Shown: piece after piece, positions 9,123 to 17,158 of the stretch
Layout: each line of letters begins with the position of its first letter
How positions within the stretch are numbered: the first letter of the stretch is position 1
Source: Pseudooceanicola lipolyticus
GTDB taxonomy: Bacteria > Pseudomonadota > Alphaproteobacteria > Rhodobacterales > Rhodobacteraceae
Length of the DNA stretch: 64,000 nucleotides
Reading direction: 5' to 3'
NCBI RefSeq assembly: GCF_002786325.1
Contig: NZ_PGTB01000001.1
Coordinates: 124,001-188,000, forward strand
The notes under the pieces: generated by a model
Seen by the model: the letters and a program-made list of their open reading frames with translations, nothing else
Told to the model about the DNA's origin: nothing
The model's database searches: none
Translations under genes and position numbers: made by a program

Positions 9123-10418
9123 TTACCTCATGAGGCCCGGAAGGAAGGTCGCGACCTGCGGAATGATCAGCACCAGGATCAACCCGGTCACCAGCGCGAA
9201 AATGTAGGGCAGAACGCCCGCGAAAATCGCGCCCAGCCTGACGTCCGGAAGCACCGATTTCACCACGAATACGTTCATGCCGATGGGTGGTGTGATCAGG
9301 CCGATCTCGGAGACCAACACCACCAGGATGCCGAACCAGATCATGTCGATGCCGTTGATCTGCAACGCGGGCAGAAACACCGGCACCAGCAGGACCAGGA
9401 TACCGATCGCCTCGAACACCATACCCATCAGGATGGCGATGATGCAGACGAAGATCACCAGCTGGAAGGGCGAAAGCTCCCATTCGTCGACAAGGTCAAG
9501 CAGGTCGTAGGGCATGCCGCTCAGGTTGATGAACTGCGAAAACACGATGGCGCCCAGAAGCACGATAAAGATCGTCGCGGTGGTTGTGGTGGCATCTACG
9601 AGGCAATCGCGCCATTCGCCCAAGGTCAGCAAGTGGCCACGCATGACGGCGATCACCGCCGCGCCAAAGCTGCCGATCCCCGCGGCCTCGGTTGCGGTGA
9701 AAGCACCGGAATAGATGCCACCCAGCACGACAAGGAACAGGATCAAGACCGGCAGGGTGCCGCGAATGGCCTCCTTGCGGCGGGCGGGTTCCAGCGGCGG
9801 GGCCGAAGGCGCGGCCATAGGGTTGCGGCGCACGGTGATGCCGACAGCAATCAGGAACAGAATGACCAGCATCAGACCGGGCAGGATCCCTGCGATGAAC
9901 AGCAGCCCGATATCCTGCTCGGCGATCAGCCCATAGATCACCAGCGGCACCGAGGGCGGGATCATGATGCCCAGAGTACCGCCTGCGGCAATCGTCCCCG
10001 AGGCGAGCCGGTCGGAATACTTGTAATTGCGCATCGGCGGCATCGCGACCTTGGCCATGGTGGCCGCGGTGGCCAGCGTAGAGCCGCAGACCGCCGAAAA
10101 CCCGCCTGCTGCCAACACCGTCGCCAGCGCCAGGCCGCCCCGGAACCGTCCCAGCGCGGCATAGGCCGCGTCATAAAGATCCTGGCTGATCCGCGCATGA
10201 ACGATGAAGACGCCCATCAAGATGAAAAGCGGAATGACCGACAGGTTGTAATTCATGCTGTCGTGGAACACCTGCTGGCCCACCATGGCCAGCGACGCGT
10301 CGAACCCGCGCAGCATGGCAAAGCCGACAAAGCCCACGATCAGCGTCGCGAAACCGACGCGAAACCCGATGAAGCAAAGCGCGAATAGGACGGCGAACCC
10401 GATCAGAGCCGTGGTCAT
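9123..10418 (-). CDS. dctM: TRAP transporter large permease (DctM type)
   Basis: Inner-membrane ion-coupled transport subunit, 431 residues, almost entirely hydrophobic with about a dozen predicted helices. Family landmarks include SVIPLFILMG, GGLALATVLAAGGFSAVCGS, TIAAGGTLGIMIPPS and the C-terminal EIGLITPPIGMN. The ATG overlaps the stop of the small-permease gene (TGATG), which fixes the start. It works with the small permease and the binding protein just upstream to import one substrate. It is followed at 5 nt by the sulfatase gene, linking uptake to ester hydrolysis. Confidence 0.92.
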   Translation of the reverse strand: MTTALIGFAVLFALCFIGFRVGFATLIVGFVGFAMLRGFDASLAMVGQQVFHDSMNYNLSVIPLFILMGVFIVHARISQDLYDAAYAALGRFRGGLALATVLAAGGFSAVCGSTLATAATMAKVAMPPMRNYKYSDRLASGTIAAGGTLGIMIPPSVPLVIYGLIAEQDIGLLFIAGILPGLMLVILFLIAVGITVRRNPMAAPSAPPLEPARRKEAIRGTLPVLILFLVVLGGIYSGAFTATEAAGIGSFGAAVIAVMRGHLLTLGEWRDCLVDATTTTATIFIVLLGAIVFSQFINLSGMPYDLLDLVDEWELSPFQLVIFVCIIAILMGMVFEAIGILVLLVPVFLPALQINGIDMIWFGILVVLVSEIGLITPPIGMNVFVVKSVLPDVRLGAIFAGVLPYIFALVTGLILVLIIPQVATFLPGLMR

Positions 10419-10915
10419 CACACGTCCTCCAGATGATGTTTGTTGGGTTGGTTCGCGCCGGTGAGCAGACCCAGGATCTGGCTGACGACGCTTAACGCCG
10501 CCAGAACGGCGACAGTGCCGGTGATCCAGGCCAGCGGCCATTCAAGAACGATGGTGGTGGCGCCGGTATGCGCAGTCTCGATGGCCTGTTCAAACAGCAC
10601 GTAGACGATCAGGCACATGGAGAGGATCGAAAAGCCCTGCACCACCACATCGTAGAAACCGGGCGCCAGCGCGCGGATGCGGCTGTCGAACAATTCGACC
10701 ACGATGTGCTTGTCGCGGGCATTGGCGATGCCAAGGCCCATGAAGATCACCAGAGCCAGCATCGTCGAGATCATTTCCGACGCCCCGAAAACCGGGGCGC
10801 CGAGCAGGTAGCGGCCAATCACGTCGACAAAGGTCAGCAGCATCATCGCCGCGAGGACAATGCTGGAGAGGACTTCAAGCACCTGGATGATGCGGGTCAG
10901 AAAGCTGCTGGTCAT
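10418..10915 (-). CDS. dctQ: TRAP transporter small permease (DctQ type)
   Basis: Membrane subunit of 165 residues with four hydrophobic segments; it joins the large permease to form the TRAP membrane complex. The stretch LLTFVDVIGRYLLGAPVFGASEM is the conserved DctQ core in which an amphipathic helix leads into helix 2, and NARDKHIVVELF follows helix 2 as usual. It lies 22 nt after the binding-protein gene and overlaps the large permease at TGATG. The C-terminus is polar (NQPNKHHLEDV) and carries no extra domain. Confidence 0.9.
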   Translation of the reverse strand: MTSSFLTRIIQVLEVLSSIVLAAMMLLTFVDVIGRYLLGAPVFGASEMISTMLALVIFMGLGIANARDKHIVVELFDSRIRALAPGFYDVVVQGFSILSMCLIVYVLFEQAIETAHTGATTIVLEWPLAWITGTVAVLAALSVVSQILGLLTGANQPNKHHLEDV

Positions 10916-10937
10916 GGGTTTGCCTCCGTGACAGGGC

Positions 10938-11954
10938 TCAGTTGGTCATTTCGCCGATCTGGCTCTTGTAGAAATCCAGTGCGCCCTGGCCATCGATCCC
11001 GGCAGCTTCCGCCGCCTTCAGCCAACCCTCGGTGACAAAGGCAGAAGCCTCCTGCAGCGCGGTCTCGAAGGCTGGATCAACATCGACCACTTCGATCCCG
11101 GCATCGGCATAGGCCGCTTCGGCCATTGCCGCCGCTTCGTTCCAGGCCCGACCAAAGGCCGCGCCCAGCACTTCGCCCGACACGCTCATGATCGCCTCTT
11201 GGTCCTCGGGCGAGATCTCGGCCCACTTGTCCTTGTTGGCGAAGACCGAGAACGAGGTCGAGTAGATCGCGCCGCTGAACTTGGTGGTCGACTTGGTATA
11301 GGGCATCAACTGAAAGGCCTGCACCGCCTGCGGGTCAAGCCCGAGATGGCCATCGACCACCCCGCGCGAGATGATCTCGTTCGACTGCACCGCCGGTCCC
11401 GAGACCACGCCGGTGCCAAGTTTCTTGGTGATCTCTGCAAGCGGCCCCGGCAGTACCCACATCTTGCGGCCCGCCAGATCGTCGAGCGAATTGATCGGCG
11501 TGTCGGTCTGGCTGTAGAGCTCGGCCGGCGAGATGACGAATTGCGACAGCAGGTGCACCTGCTCGATTTCGTCCGCGAAATATTCCCGGTTGGTGGCCCA
11601 GAGCGCCTTGGACATCGCCTCGGCATCGTGGCTGCCGACAAAGGGCTGCATTGCCACTTTCGGGCCGACCGCCGCGTCGCCGAAGAAGCCGTTGAACATC
11701 ACCGCCACGTCGGCAATCCCGCGCTCGATCGCGGCAAGCTGTTCCGGCGGCGGGGCCACGGATTTCGGCGGGATGATGCCCGTCACGCGGCCTTCGGTCA
11801 CGCGCTCGACCTCTTCCACCCAGTTGGGCAGCACCGTCGAACAGGCGAAGTGGCTCGACGGCCAGAAGCAGTTGACCAGAAGCCGGGTCTTGGCCTCGGC
11901 GCCGGTCGCGGCAATGGCAACTGTCATCGCCGTCAGGAACGTGATGGATTTCAT
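10938..11954 (-). CDS. dctP: TRAP transporter substrate-binding protein (DctP type) with atypical ligand site
   Basis: Periplasmic TRAP receptor, 338 residues, with a signal peptide ending at GAEA near residue 21. Most DctP proteins carry an arginine in a K-I/L-R-V segment that salt-bridges a ligand carboxylate. Here the aligned segment is GRKMWVLPG, with W166 in place of that arginine, whereas the second TRAP receptor of this window keeps it. The ligand may therefore not be a simple carboxylate, or it may be held differently. First gene of dctPQM; followed downstream by sulfatase and SulP genes. A strong stem-loop separates it from the GST gene upstream. Confidence 0.88.
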   Translation of the reverse strand: MKSITFLTAMTVAIAATGAEAKTRLLVNCFWPSSHFACSTVLPNWVEEVERVTEGRVTGIIPPKSVAPPPEQLAAIERGIADVAVMFNGFFGDAAVGPKVAMQPFVGSHDAEAMSKALWATNREYFADEIEQVHLLSQFVISPAELYSQTDTPINSLDDLAGRKMWVLPGPLAEITKKLGTGVVSGPAVQSNEIISRGVVDGHLGLDPQAVQAFQLMPYTKSTTKFSGAIYSTSFSVFANKDKWAEISPEDQEAIMSVSGEVLGAAFGRAWNEAAAMAEAAYADAGIEVVDVDPAFETALQEASAFVTEGWLKAAEAAGIDGQGALDFYKSQIGEMTN

Positions 11955-12003
11955 CGTTAGTCCTCCTCGTTGTGACCGCCTCCTCCGGCGGCCTTGGCGT
12001 TAT

Positions 12004-12035
12004 GTTGACGGGCGACCTCTTATCGCCCGGTCAAC
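12004..12035 (-). promoter_or_regulatory. stem-loop between GST and TRAP genes
   Basis: Arms GTTGACGGGCGA and TCGCCCGGTCAAC pair over 12 bp with a single bulged base and a 7-nt loop. The structure overlaps the stop codon of the GST gene and precedes the TRAP receptor start by about 50 nt. It lacks a T-tract, so I read it as an RNA-processing or attenuation element, not a certain terminator. It may divide the long unit into two expression blocks. Confidence 0.5.
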
Positions 12036-12843
12036 TGTTCAGACTTCCATAGGCTCGAATGTCAGAGCCCTCAGCACGCCGTTTCCCGGTATAGGCCGCG
12101 AAGGCCCCGGCGGCATGTTCGTTCTGCCAGTCGAGCAGCGCGGTGCGGTAACTGTCCCGCGCCTTGACCCGCTCGAACCAGTCGGCCAGATGCGGCGTGC
12201 GCTCGAACGGCCACCCCATCAGGGCAAAGCGATGAACGTTCGGCATCCAGGCGATGTCGGCAAGCGAAAAGCTGTCGCCCGCCAAAAACGGCCGGCCATC
12301 CGACAGCAGAGCGTCAAGGTGGCGGAAGCCGTCGTCGGTGCGCGTTACCGCCTGATCCAGCCTGTCGCGGTCAAAACCGGCAGCAAAATCGCGGCGGAAT
12401 TGTTTCAGCCAGTCGTTGCCATGGTTGCGTTGGAAGGCCTCGGCGGCCTCCGCCGACGGCGGAGGGGCGGCCCGGAACAGGAACTCGAAGGTCAGGAGCT
12501 TCAGATCGACCTGTGCCGCATCGGCCAACTGCAAGAGTTCCGGCGCGTCGGTCGCGGCCAGCGCGCTGCCCTCACCCGCGACATGCTGGATGATGTCGAT
12601 CGATTCGATGATCAGATCGCCATTGTCGACGAAGGCCGGCACCAGCCCCTTGGGGTGGATCGCCTGGTACTCCGGCGTTGCATGTTCGTCCTTTTCCAGG
12701 TCGACGGGATGGCTTTCCCAGTCCCTGCCGGTCTCTGCCAGCACCAGCCGCACCCGCTGCGAACAGGACGACATCGGTGCGTGCCAAAGGTGCAGCCCCT
12801 CCAGCGTCTTCAGCGTTTGATCCTTCGGTTCGATATGTGGCAT
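12031..12843 (-). CDS. Glutathione S-transferase family protein
   Basis: Cytoplasmic protein of 270 residues with an N-terminal thioredoxin-like GST domain and an all-helical C-terminal domain. The active-site segment is PMSSCSQRVRL (S25, S26, C27, S28), and the glutathione gamma-glutamyl contact ESIDIIQ follows the usual cis-proline VPAF. A serine/cysteine-type site fits lyase, isomerase or reductive cleavage roles as well as conjugation. It follows the BKACE gene by 10 nt and so belongs to the catabolic unit, possibly acting on an electrophilic or ether-linked intermediate. Substrate unknown. Confidence 0.85.
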   Translation of the reverse strand: MPHIEPKDQTLKTLEGLHLWHAPMSSCSQRVRLVLAETGRDWESHPVDLEKDEHATPEYQAIHPKGLVPAFVDNGDLIIESIDIIQHVAGEGSALAATDAPELLQLADAAQVDLKLLTFEFLFRAAPPPSAEAAEAFQRNHGNDWLKQFRRDFAAGFDRDRLDQAVTRTDDGFRHLDALLSDGRPFLAGDSFSLADIAWMPNVHRFALMGWPFERTPHLADWFERVKARDSYRTALLDWQNEHAAGAFAAYTGKRRAEGSDIRAYGSLNS

Positions 12844-12853
12844 CGCGCGATCC

Positions 12854-13789
12854 TCAGAAATTCACCCGGTCGCCGCCCTTGAGCGCGAGGATCTCGCGCG
12901 CCTCGTCCGGTGTGGCGACTTCGCAGCCCAGGTCCTCCACGATGCGGCGGATCTTGGCGACTTGCTGGGCATTCGACTCCGCCAGCTTGCCGCGCGAGAT
13001 GAACAGACTGTCTTCCAACCCGACGCGCACGTTGCCGCCCATCTGGCTGGCGGTGGTAGCGAGGTTCATCTGCGCTCCACCCGCACCGAGCACCGACCAG
13101 CGGTAATCGTCGCCGAACAGACGGTCAGCGGTGCGTTTCATGAACACCAGGTTGTCAACCTCCGGGCCGATACCGCCAAGAATGCCGAAGATGAACTGGA
13201 TGAAGACCGGCGCCTTGAACAGCCCGATGTCCATGCAGAATTTCAGGTTGTACAGGTGGCCGACGTCGTAGCATTCGTGTTCGAACTTGATGTCATGCGG
13301 GGCCAGGGTTTCGGCCGCTTCCTTGATGTCGCGGAAGGTGTTGCGGAAGATGTTGCCGTCGGAGTTGGCGACATAGTCCTTCTCCCAGTCGAACTTCCAA
13401 TCATCATCGGAATACCGCTTGGCCAGCGGGTGAAACGAGAAGTTCATGGACCCCATGTTCATCGAACACATCTCTGGCGAGAATGTCTTGGCCGGGGTGA
13501 TCCGGTCCTGAATCGACAGCGACAGCGAACCGCCGGTCGAGATGTTCACCACCGCATCCGTTGCCTGCTTGATGCGCGGCAGGAAGGGCTGAAAATCCTT
13601 GACGTCGACCGACGGCGCGCCGGTTTCGTTATCGCGCGCATGCAGGTGCAGGATCGAAGCGCCGGCCTCTGCTGCCGCGACGGCCTGCGCCGCGATGTCG
13701 TCATAGCTGTAGGGCAGCGCGTCGGACATGGTGGGTGTGTGGATTGCCCCGGTGATGGCGCAGGTGATGACGGTTTTCTGGCGTGCCAT
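12854..13789 (-). CDS. BKACE (DUF849) beta-keto acid cleavage enzyme
   Basis: Zinc-dependent TIM-barrel enzyme of 311 residues. Characterised members condense a beta-keto acid with acetyl-CoA and split the product into acetoacetate and a new acyl-CoA (Kce, 3-keto-5-aminohexanoate cleavage enzyme, is the prototype). The zinc ligands are visible as H48-x-H50 in ILHLHARD, with the late acidic segment RVGLEDSLF. The N-terminus VITCAITGAIHTPTMSDALP is typical. It is 3 nt downstream of livM and sits with a 3-hydroxyacyl-CoA-dehydrogenase-like enzyme that could supply the keto acid, and with bdhA and CoA-transferase genes that could use acetoacetate. The specific keto acid is unknown. Confidence 0.87.
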   Translation of the reverse strand: MARQKTVITCAITGAIHTPTMSDALPYSYDDIAAQAVAAAEAGASILHLHARDNETGAPSVDVKDFQPFLPRIKQATDAVVNISTGGSLSLSIQDRITPAKTFSPEMCSMNMGSMNFSFHPLAKRYSDDDWKFDWEKDYVANSDGNIFRNTFRDIKEAAETLAPHDIKFEHECYDVGHLYNLKFCMDIGLFKAPVFIQFIFGILGGIGPEVDNLVFMKRTADRLFGDDYRWSVLGAGGAQMNLATTASQMGGNVRVGLEDSLFISRGKLAESNAQQVAKIRRIVEDLGCEVATPDEAREILALKGGDRVNF

Positions 13790-13792
13790 GGA

Positions 13793-14812
13793 TCAGGCTC
13801 CTTTGGATGTGTCGCGTTTTACGCGGTAGCCGAGCGGGAAAAGTTGCAGGTCGAAACGGTCACGGATGAAGCCCCAGACGCCCTTGGGGGCTTTTAGCAT
13901 CATCACGATGGCGACAAGGCCGAGCACCATGAGGTAGATCGTGCCCAGGTCGGCGAGGGTTTCGCGCAGCGCGAAGAAGATCAGCGTGCCGATGATCGGG
14001 CCTTCGATGGTGCCGATGCCGCCGATCACCACGATGAAGATCACGAAGGCAGTCCAGTCGTTGACCGAGAACGCGGCGTCAGGCGAAATGCGCAGTTTCT
14101 GCAGGAAGATCAGCGCGCCAACCATCGCCGTCAGCGCCGAGGTGACGACATAGACAAGGAATTTGGTGCGCCAGATGTCGATGCCGAGCGAGCCTGCCGC
14201 CAGCTCGTTGTCGCGGATCGCGGTCAGCGCCAGCCCCTTGCGGGAGCGCAGCAGCAGATAGACGGCGGTGACGACCAGCAGCGCCGCGCCGAGCGCGAGC
14301 CAGTAGCTGAGTGCCTCGCGCGCGGAACGGCCATCCGCCATCGAGCGCACGATATCGGTGGGCAGAGAGGTGCCGGAGCCGCCACCCAAGGCCGAAACCT
14401 GGGCGAAGACCAGCCGGAAGATCTCGGCCATGACCCAGGTGCCGATGGCGAAATAGGCGCCGCGCAGCCGGAAGATCAGCGCGGCGACCGGGACGGAGAT
14501 CAGCGCGCCGAGTACGCCTGCGGCGCCGATGGCGACCAGCGGATGCATCCCCACGAACATGGTCAGCGCGAACAGCATGTAGCCGCCGAAGCCGGCATAG
14601 GCCTGCTGGCCGACCGAAACCAGCCCGGCATAGCCCGCCAGCAGGTTCCACAGAGAAGCCAGCGACAGGTAGAGGAACAACTCGCCCAGCAGCCTCAGGT
14701 CCGCCCGGCCTGCCCACCAAGGCGCGGCGATCAGGATAGCAACGGCGATGGCACCGATCACGGCAGCCGCACGCGCGGCCGGAGAGGAGCGGGAGACGCG
14801 ATACTGACTCAT
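13793..14812 (-). CDS. livM: Liv-type ABC transporter permease (LivM)
   Basis: Inner-membrane permease of 339 residues with about ten hydrophobic segments. LivM landmarks include GYAGLVSVGQQAYAGFGGYM, LRLRGAYFAIGTWVMAE and the C-terminal VIGGIGTIEGPIIG loop that contacts the ATPases. It overlaps the end of livH (TGATG) and is followed after 3 nt by the BKACE gene, so importer and enzyme are co-transcribed. Its partners are livH, livF, livG and the Tat-exported binding protein of the same unit. Confidence 0.92.
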   Translation of the reverse strand: MSQYRVSRSSPAARAAAVIGAIAVAILIAAPWWAGRADLRLLGELFLYLSLASLWNLLAGYAGLVSVGQQAYAGFGGYMLFALTMFVGMHPLVAIGAAGVLGALISVPVAALIFRLRGAYFAIGTWVMAEIFRLVFAQVSALGGGSGTSLPTDIVRSMADGRSAREALSYWLALGAALLVVTAVYLLLRSRKGLALTAIRDNELAAGSLGIDIWRTKFLVYVVTSALTAMVGALIFLQKLRISPDAAFSVNDWTAFVIFIVVIGGIGTIEGPIIGTLIFFALRETLADLGTIYLMVLGLVAIVMMLKAPKGVWGFIRDRFDLQLFPLGYRVKRDTSKGA

Positions 14813-15672
14813 CAGGAAATCCTCGGGAATAGGCCGTTGGGACGCACGGCAAGGACAATGAGAAAGGCGATATGGCCTGCGAGCAGTTGCCAGCCGGGGT
14901 TTATCGCCGCGCCCAGCGTCTGCGCGACACCGAGAATGATGCCGCCCGCCAGCGTGCCCCAGAGGTTGCCTAGCCCGCCGATGATCACCGCCTCGAAGCC
15001 GAAGATGAGCCGGCCGCCGCCGATCGAGGGGTCAAAGCTGGTACGGATGCCCAGCAGCAGGCCGGCGATGGCCGTCACGGCCAGCGCCAATGCCATGGCG
15101 AGACCGAAGACGTGGCGCTTGTTCAAGCCCATGAGCTGCGCGATGTCCTGATTGTCCGACACGGCCCGGAAGGCGCGGCCAAGCGCGGTGCGGTAGAAGG
15201 TCCATTGCAGCCCGGCGATCACACCAACGGCAATCGCGAAGGTCAGCAGCGGCAGGACACCGATGGCCAGCGGACCAAGGCCGATGCTGGCGGTCTCCAG
15301 CGCGCCCGCATCCATCTTCTGCGGGTCGGCGGAATAACCTTCCAGCAGCGCGTTCTGGATGATGACGGACAGCCCGAACGTCACCAGCAGCGGCGGCAAG
15401 ATGTCGGTGCCCAGCGTCTGGTTCAGCACGCCGCGTTGCAGGACATAGCCGATCCCCGCCATTGCCGGCACCACCACGACCAGCGCCAACAGGGGATGCA
15501 GCCCCAGCACCACGGTCGTTGTCAGCCCCAGATAGGCGGCCAGCACGATCAGGTCGCCATGCGCGATATTCACCAGCCGCATGACCCCGAAGATCAGGCT
15601 GAGCCCGGCGGCGAAAAGCGCATAGAGCCCGCCCAGCAAGGTGCCCTGCACGATGGCGTTTAACCATTCCAT
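14812..15672 (-). CDS. livH: Liv-type ABC transporter permease (LivH)
   Basis: Inner-membrane permease of 286 residues. The opening QGTLLGGLYALFAAGLSLIFGVMRLVN and the following AHGDLIVLAAYLG are diagnostic of LivH. The coupling-helix region FGFEAVIIGGLGNLWGTLAGG lies near the C-terminus. It begins 1 nt after the livF stop codon and overlaps livM, consistent with equimolar production of the two permeases. Substrate class cannot be inferred from the permease alone. Confidence 0.92.
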   Translation of the reverse strand: MEWLNAIVQGTLLGGLYALFAAGLSLIFGVMRLVNIAHGDLIVLAAYLGLTTTVVLGLHPLLALVVVVPAMAGIGYVLQRGVLNQTLGTDILPPLLVTFGLSVIIQNALLEGYSADPQKMDAGALETASIGLGPLAIGVLPLLTFAIAVGVIAGLQWTFYRTALGRAFRAVSDNQDIAQLMGLNKRHVFGLAMALALAVTAIAGLLLGIRTSFDPSIGGGRLIFGFEAVIIGGLGNLWGTLAGGIILGVAQTLGAAINPGWQLLAGHIAFLIVLAVRPNGLFPRIS

Positions 15673-15673
15673 G

Positions 15674-16381
15674 TCATTCGATCCCGAAATAGGCGCGGCT
15701 GATCTCGTCGCGCGATACAGTTTGCGAGTTGCCTTCGAGCGAGACCCGCCCCTCTTGCAGGCAATAGACGCGCGACGAGACGGCCAATGCCTTGGTCACG
15801 TCCTGCTCGACGATCACCGCCGACATGCCGCCGCCGACGATGCCGGGCAGCGCGTCGTAGATGTCCTTGATGATGATCGGGGCGAGGCCGAGGCTGATCT
15901 CGTCGAAGAGGATCAGGTCGGGGTTCGACATCAGCGCGCGACCAATGGCGACCATCTGCTGCTGCCCGCCCGAGAGAGAGGTGGAGGCCTGGTGTTTGCG
16001 CTCTTCGAGGATCGGGAACAGCTCGTAGACCTTTTGCAAAGACCACGGGCCCTTGCGCCCGACCCGCCCACCGATGATGAGGTTTTCCTCGACCGACAGC
16101 GAGGGGAACAGCTGCCGCCCCTCCGGCACTAGTGCCAGCCCGCGCGCGGCGACTTGATCGGCCCTCAGCGCCCCGATGGGTTCGCCGCGATAACGGATCT
16201 GCTCGGGTTGGTTCGCCATTAGACCTGCGATGGAGCGCAGAAGCGTCGTCTTGCCCGCGCCATTGGCGCCGATGATGGCCAGCACTTCGCCCTGGGCCAA
16301 TGTCAGGTCGAGGCCGTAGAGCGCCTGGAAATCGCCGTAGAATGCGTCGAGCTTCGCAATGTTCAGAATGGGGTCAGGCAT
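15674..16381 (-). CDS. livF: Liv-type ABC transporter ATP-binding protein (LivF)
   Basis: ATPase of 235 residues. Walker A GANGAGKTT is at residues 38-46, the signature LSGGQQQMV is intact, and Walker B is LILFDEISLGLAP, the usual LivF form. The start overlaps the end of livG by 8 nt. It pairs with LivG as the ATPase heterodimer of the importer. The last residues ISRAYFGIE are the conserved LivF C-terminus, so the gene is complete. Confidence 0.92.
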   Translation of the reverse strand: MPDPILNIAKLDAFYGDFQALYGLDLTLAQGEVLAIIGANGAGKTTLLRSIAGLMANQPEQIRYRGEPIGALRADQVAARGLALVPEGRQLFPSLSVEENLIIGGRVGRKGPWSLQKVYELFPILEERKHQASTSLSGGQQQMVAIGRALMSNPDLILFDEISLGLAPIIIKDIYDALPGIVGGGMSAVIVEQDVTKALAVSSRVYCLQEGRVSLEGNSQTVSRDEISRAYFGIE

Positions 16382-17102
16382 CGACTTCGATCCCCAGGTA
16401 GATTTCCTTGACCTCGCGGCTGTCCATCACTTCGCGCGGGTCGCCCTCGGCGATCTTGCGGCCGAAATCGATCACCACGAGGCGGGAGACCACGGCCAGA
16501 AGCGCGTGAACCACATGTTCGATCCAGATGATCGAGACGCCGGTGGCGTGCACATCCTTGATGGTCTGCACCAGCGAATGGCATTCCGCCTCGGTCAGCC
16601 CACCCGCGATCTCGTCAAGCAGCAGCAGCTTGGGTTTCGCACAAAGCGCCCGCGTCATTTCCAGCCGCTTGCGGTTCAGCAGCGTGAGACTGCCCGCCGG
16701 CGTGTTGGCCCTGTCCATCAACCCGGTCTGCTCCAGCACATCGAGGCAGAGCGTTTCTGCCTCGCGCCCCGACAGGCCGGCGGCCTGCGTCGCGGCGATC
16801 ATGGCGTTTTCGAACACCGTCATGTGGGTGAAGGGCTGCGGCACCTGGAAACTGCGGGCGATCCCGGCGCGGCTACGCTGGGCCGCGCTTTGCGCAGTCA
16901 CGTCGCGGCCGTCAAAATGCACCTTTCCCGCATTGGGAGAGAGGGTCCCGGTGATCAGGTTGAACATCGAAGTCTTGCCCGCGCCGTTCGGCCCGATCAC
17001 GCCCAGGGCCTCACCCTGGCTCAGCTCATAACTCAGACCATCGGCCACCGTCACGGCACCGAAGGCTTTGGTCAGGCCGTCAAGTTTCAGGATCGTGCTC
17101 AT
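16374..17102 (-). CDS. livG: Liv-type ABC transporter ATP-binding protein (LivG)
   Basis: ATPase of 242 residues with Walker A GPNGAGKTS at 37-45, Q-loop RSFQVPQPF and Walker B LLLLDEIAGGLTE. The signature motif is replaced by LTLLNRKRLEM, similar to the drifted signature in the partial ATPase at the left edge, so this is a subfamily trait and not a defect. The C-terminal IYLGIEVD is the LivG end. It follows the binding-protein gene after 56 nt containing a strong hairpin. Confidence 0.9.
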   Translation of the reverse strand: MSTILKLDGLTKAFGAVTVADGLSYELSQGEALGVIGPNGAGKTSMFNLITGTLSPNAGKVHFDGRDVTAQSAAQRSRAGIARSFQVPQPFTHMTVFENAMIAATQAAGLSGREAETLCLDVLEQTGLMDRANTPAGSLTLLNRKRLEMTRALCAKPKLLLLDEIAGGLTEAECHSLVQTIKDVHATGVSIIWIEHVVHALLAVVSRLVVIDFGRKIAEGDPREVMDSREVKEIYLGIEVDA

Positions 17103-17122
17103 AAGAGCCTCGCATCAAGAGG

Positions 17123-17154
17123 AAGTGAGGGCGCCGGCCATCCCGGCGCCACTT
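17123..17154 (-). promoter_or_regulatory. intercistronic stem-loop after the Liv binding-protein gene
   Basis: AAGTG plus GCGCCGG pairs with CCGGCGC plus CACTT: 12 bp with a 3-nt bulge and a 5-nt loop. It lies in the 56-nt gap between the binding-protein stop and livG. No T-tract follows, so partial termination or 3'-end protection is more likely than full termination. This position is classic for keeping receptor levels above ATPase levels. Confidence 0.55.
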
Positions 17155-17158
17155 CGGA

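Noticed and set aside
6591-9207. Long plus-strand open frames opposite the SulP and sulfatase genes
   Set aside because: Same reason: high-GC antisense shadows with no ribosome site, while the minus strand encodes complete, motif-bearing proteins.
1-17102. Missing LSGGQ signature in two LivG-type ATPases as a sign of inactivity
   Set aside because: Both the partial ATPase at the left edge and the complete LivG at 16374 share a similar drifted segment (x-R-K-x-L-x), and Walker motifs are intact, so this looks like a subfamily trait.
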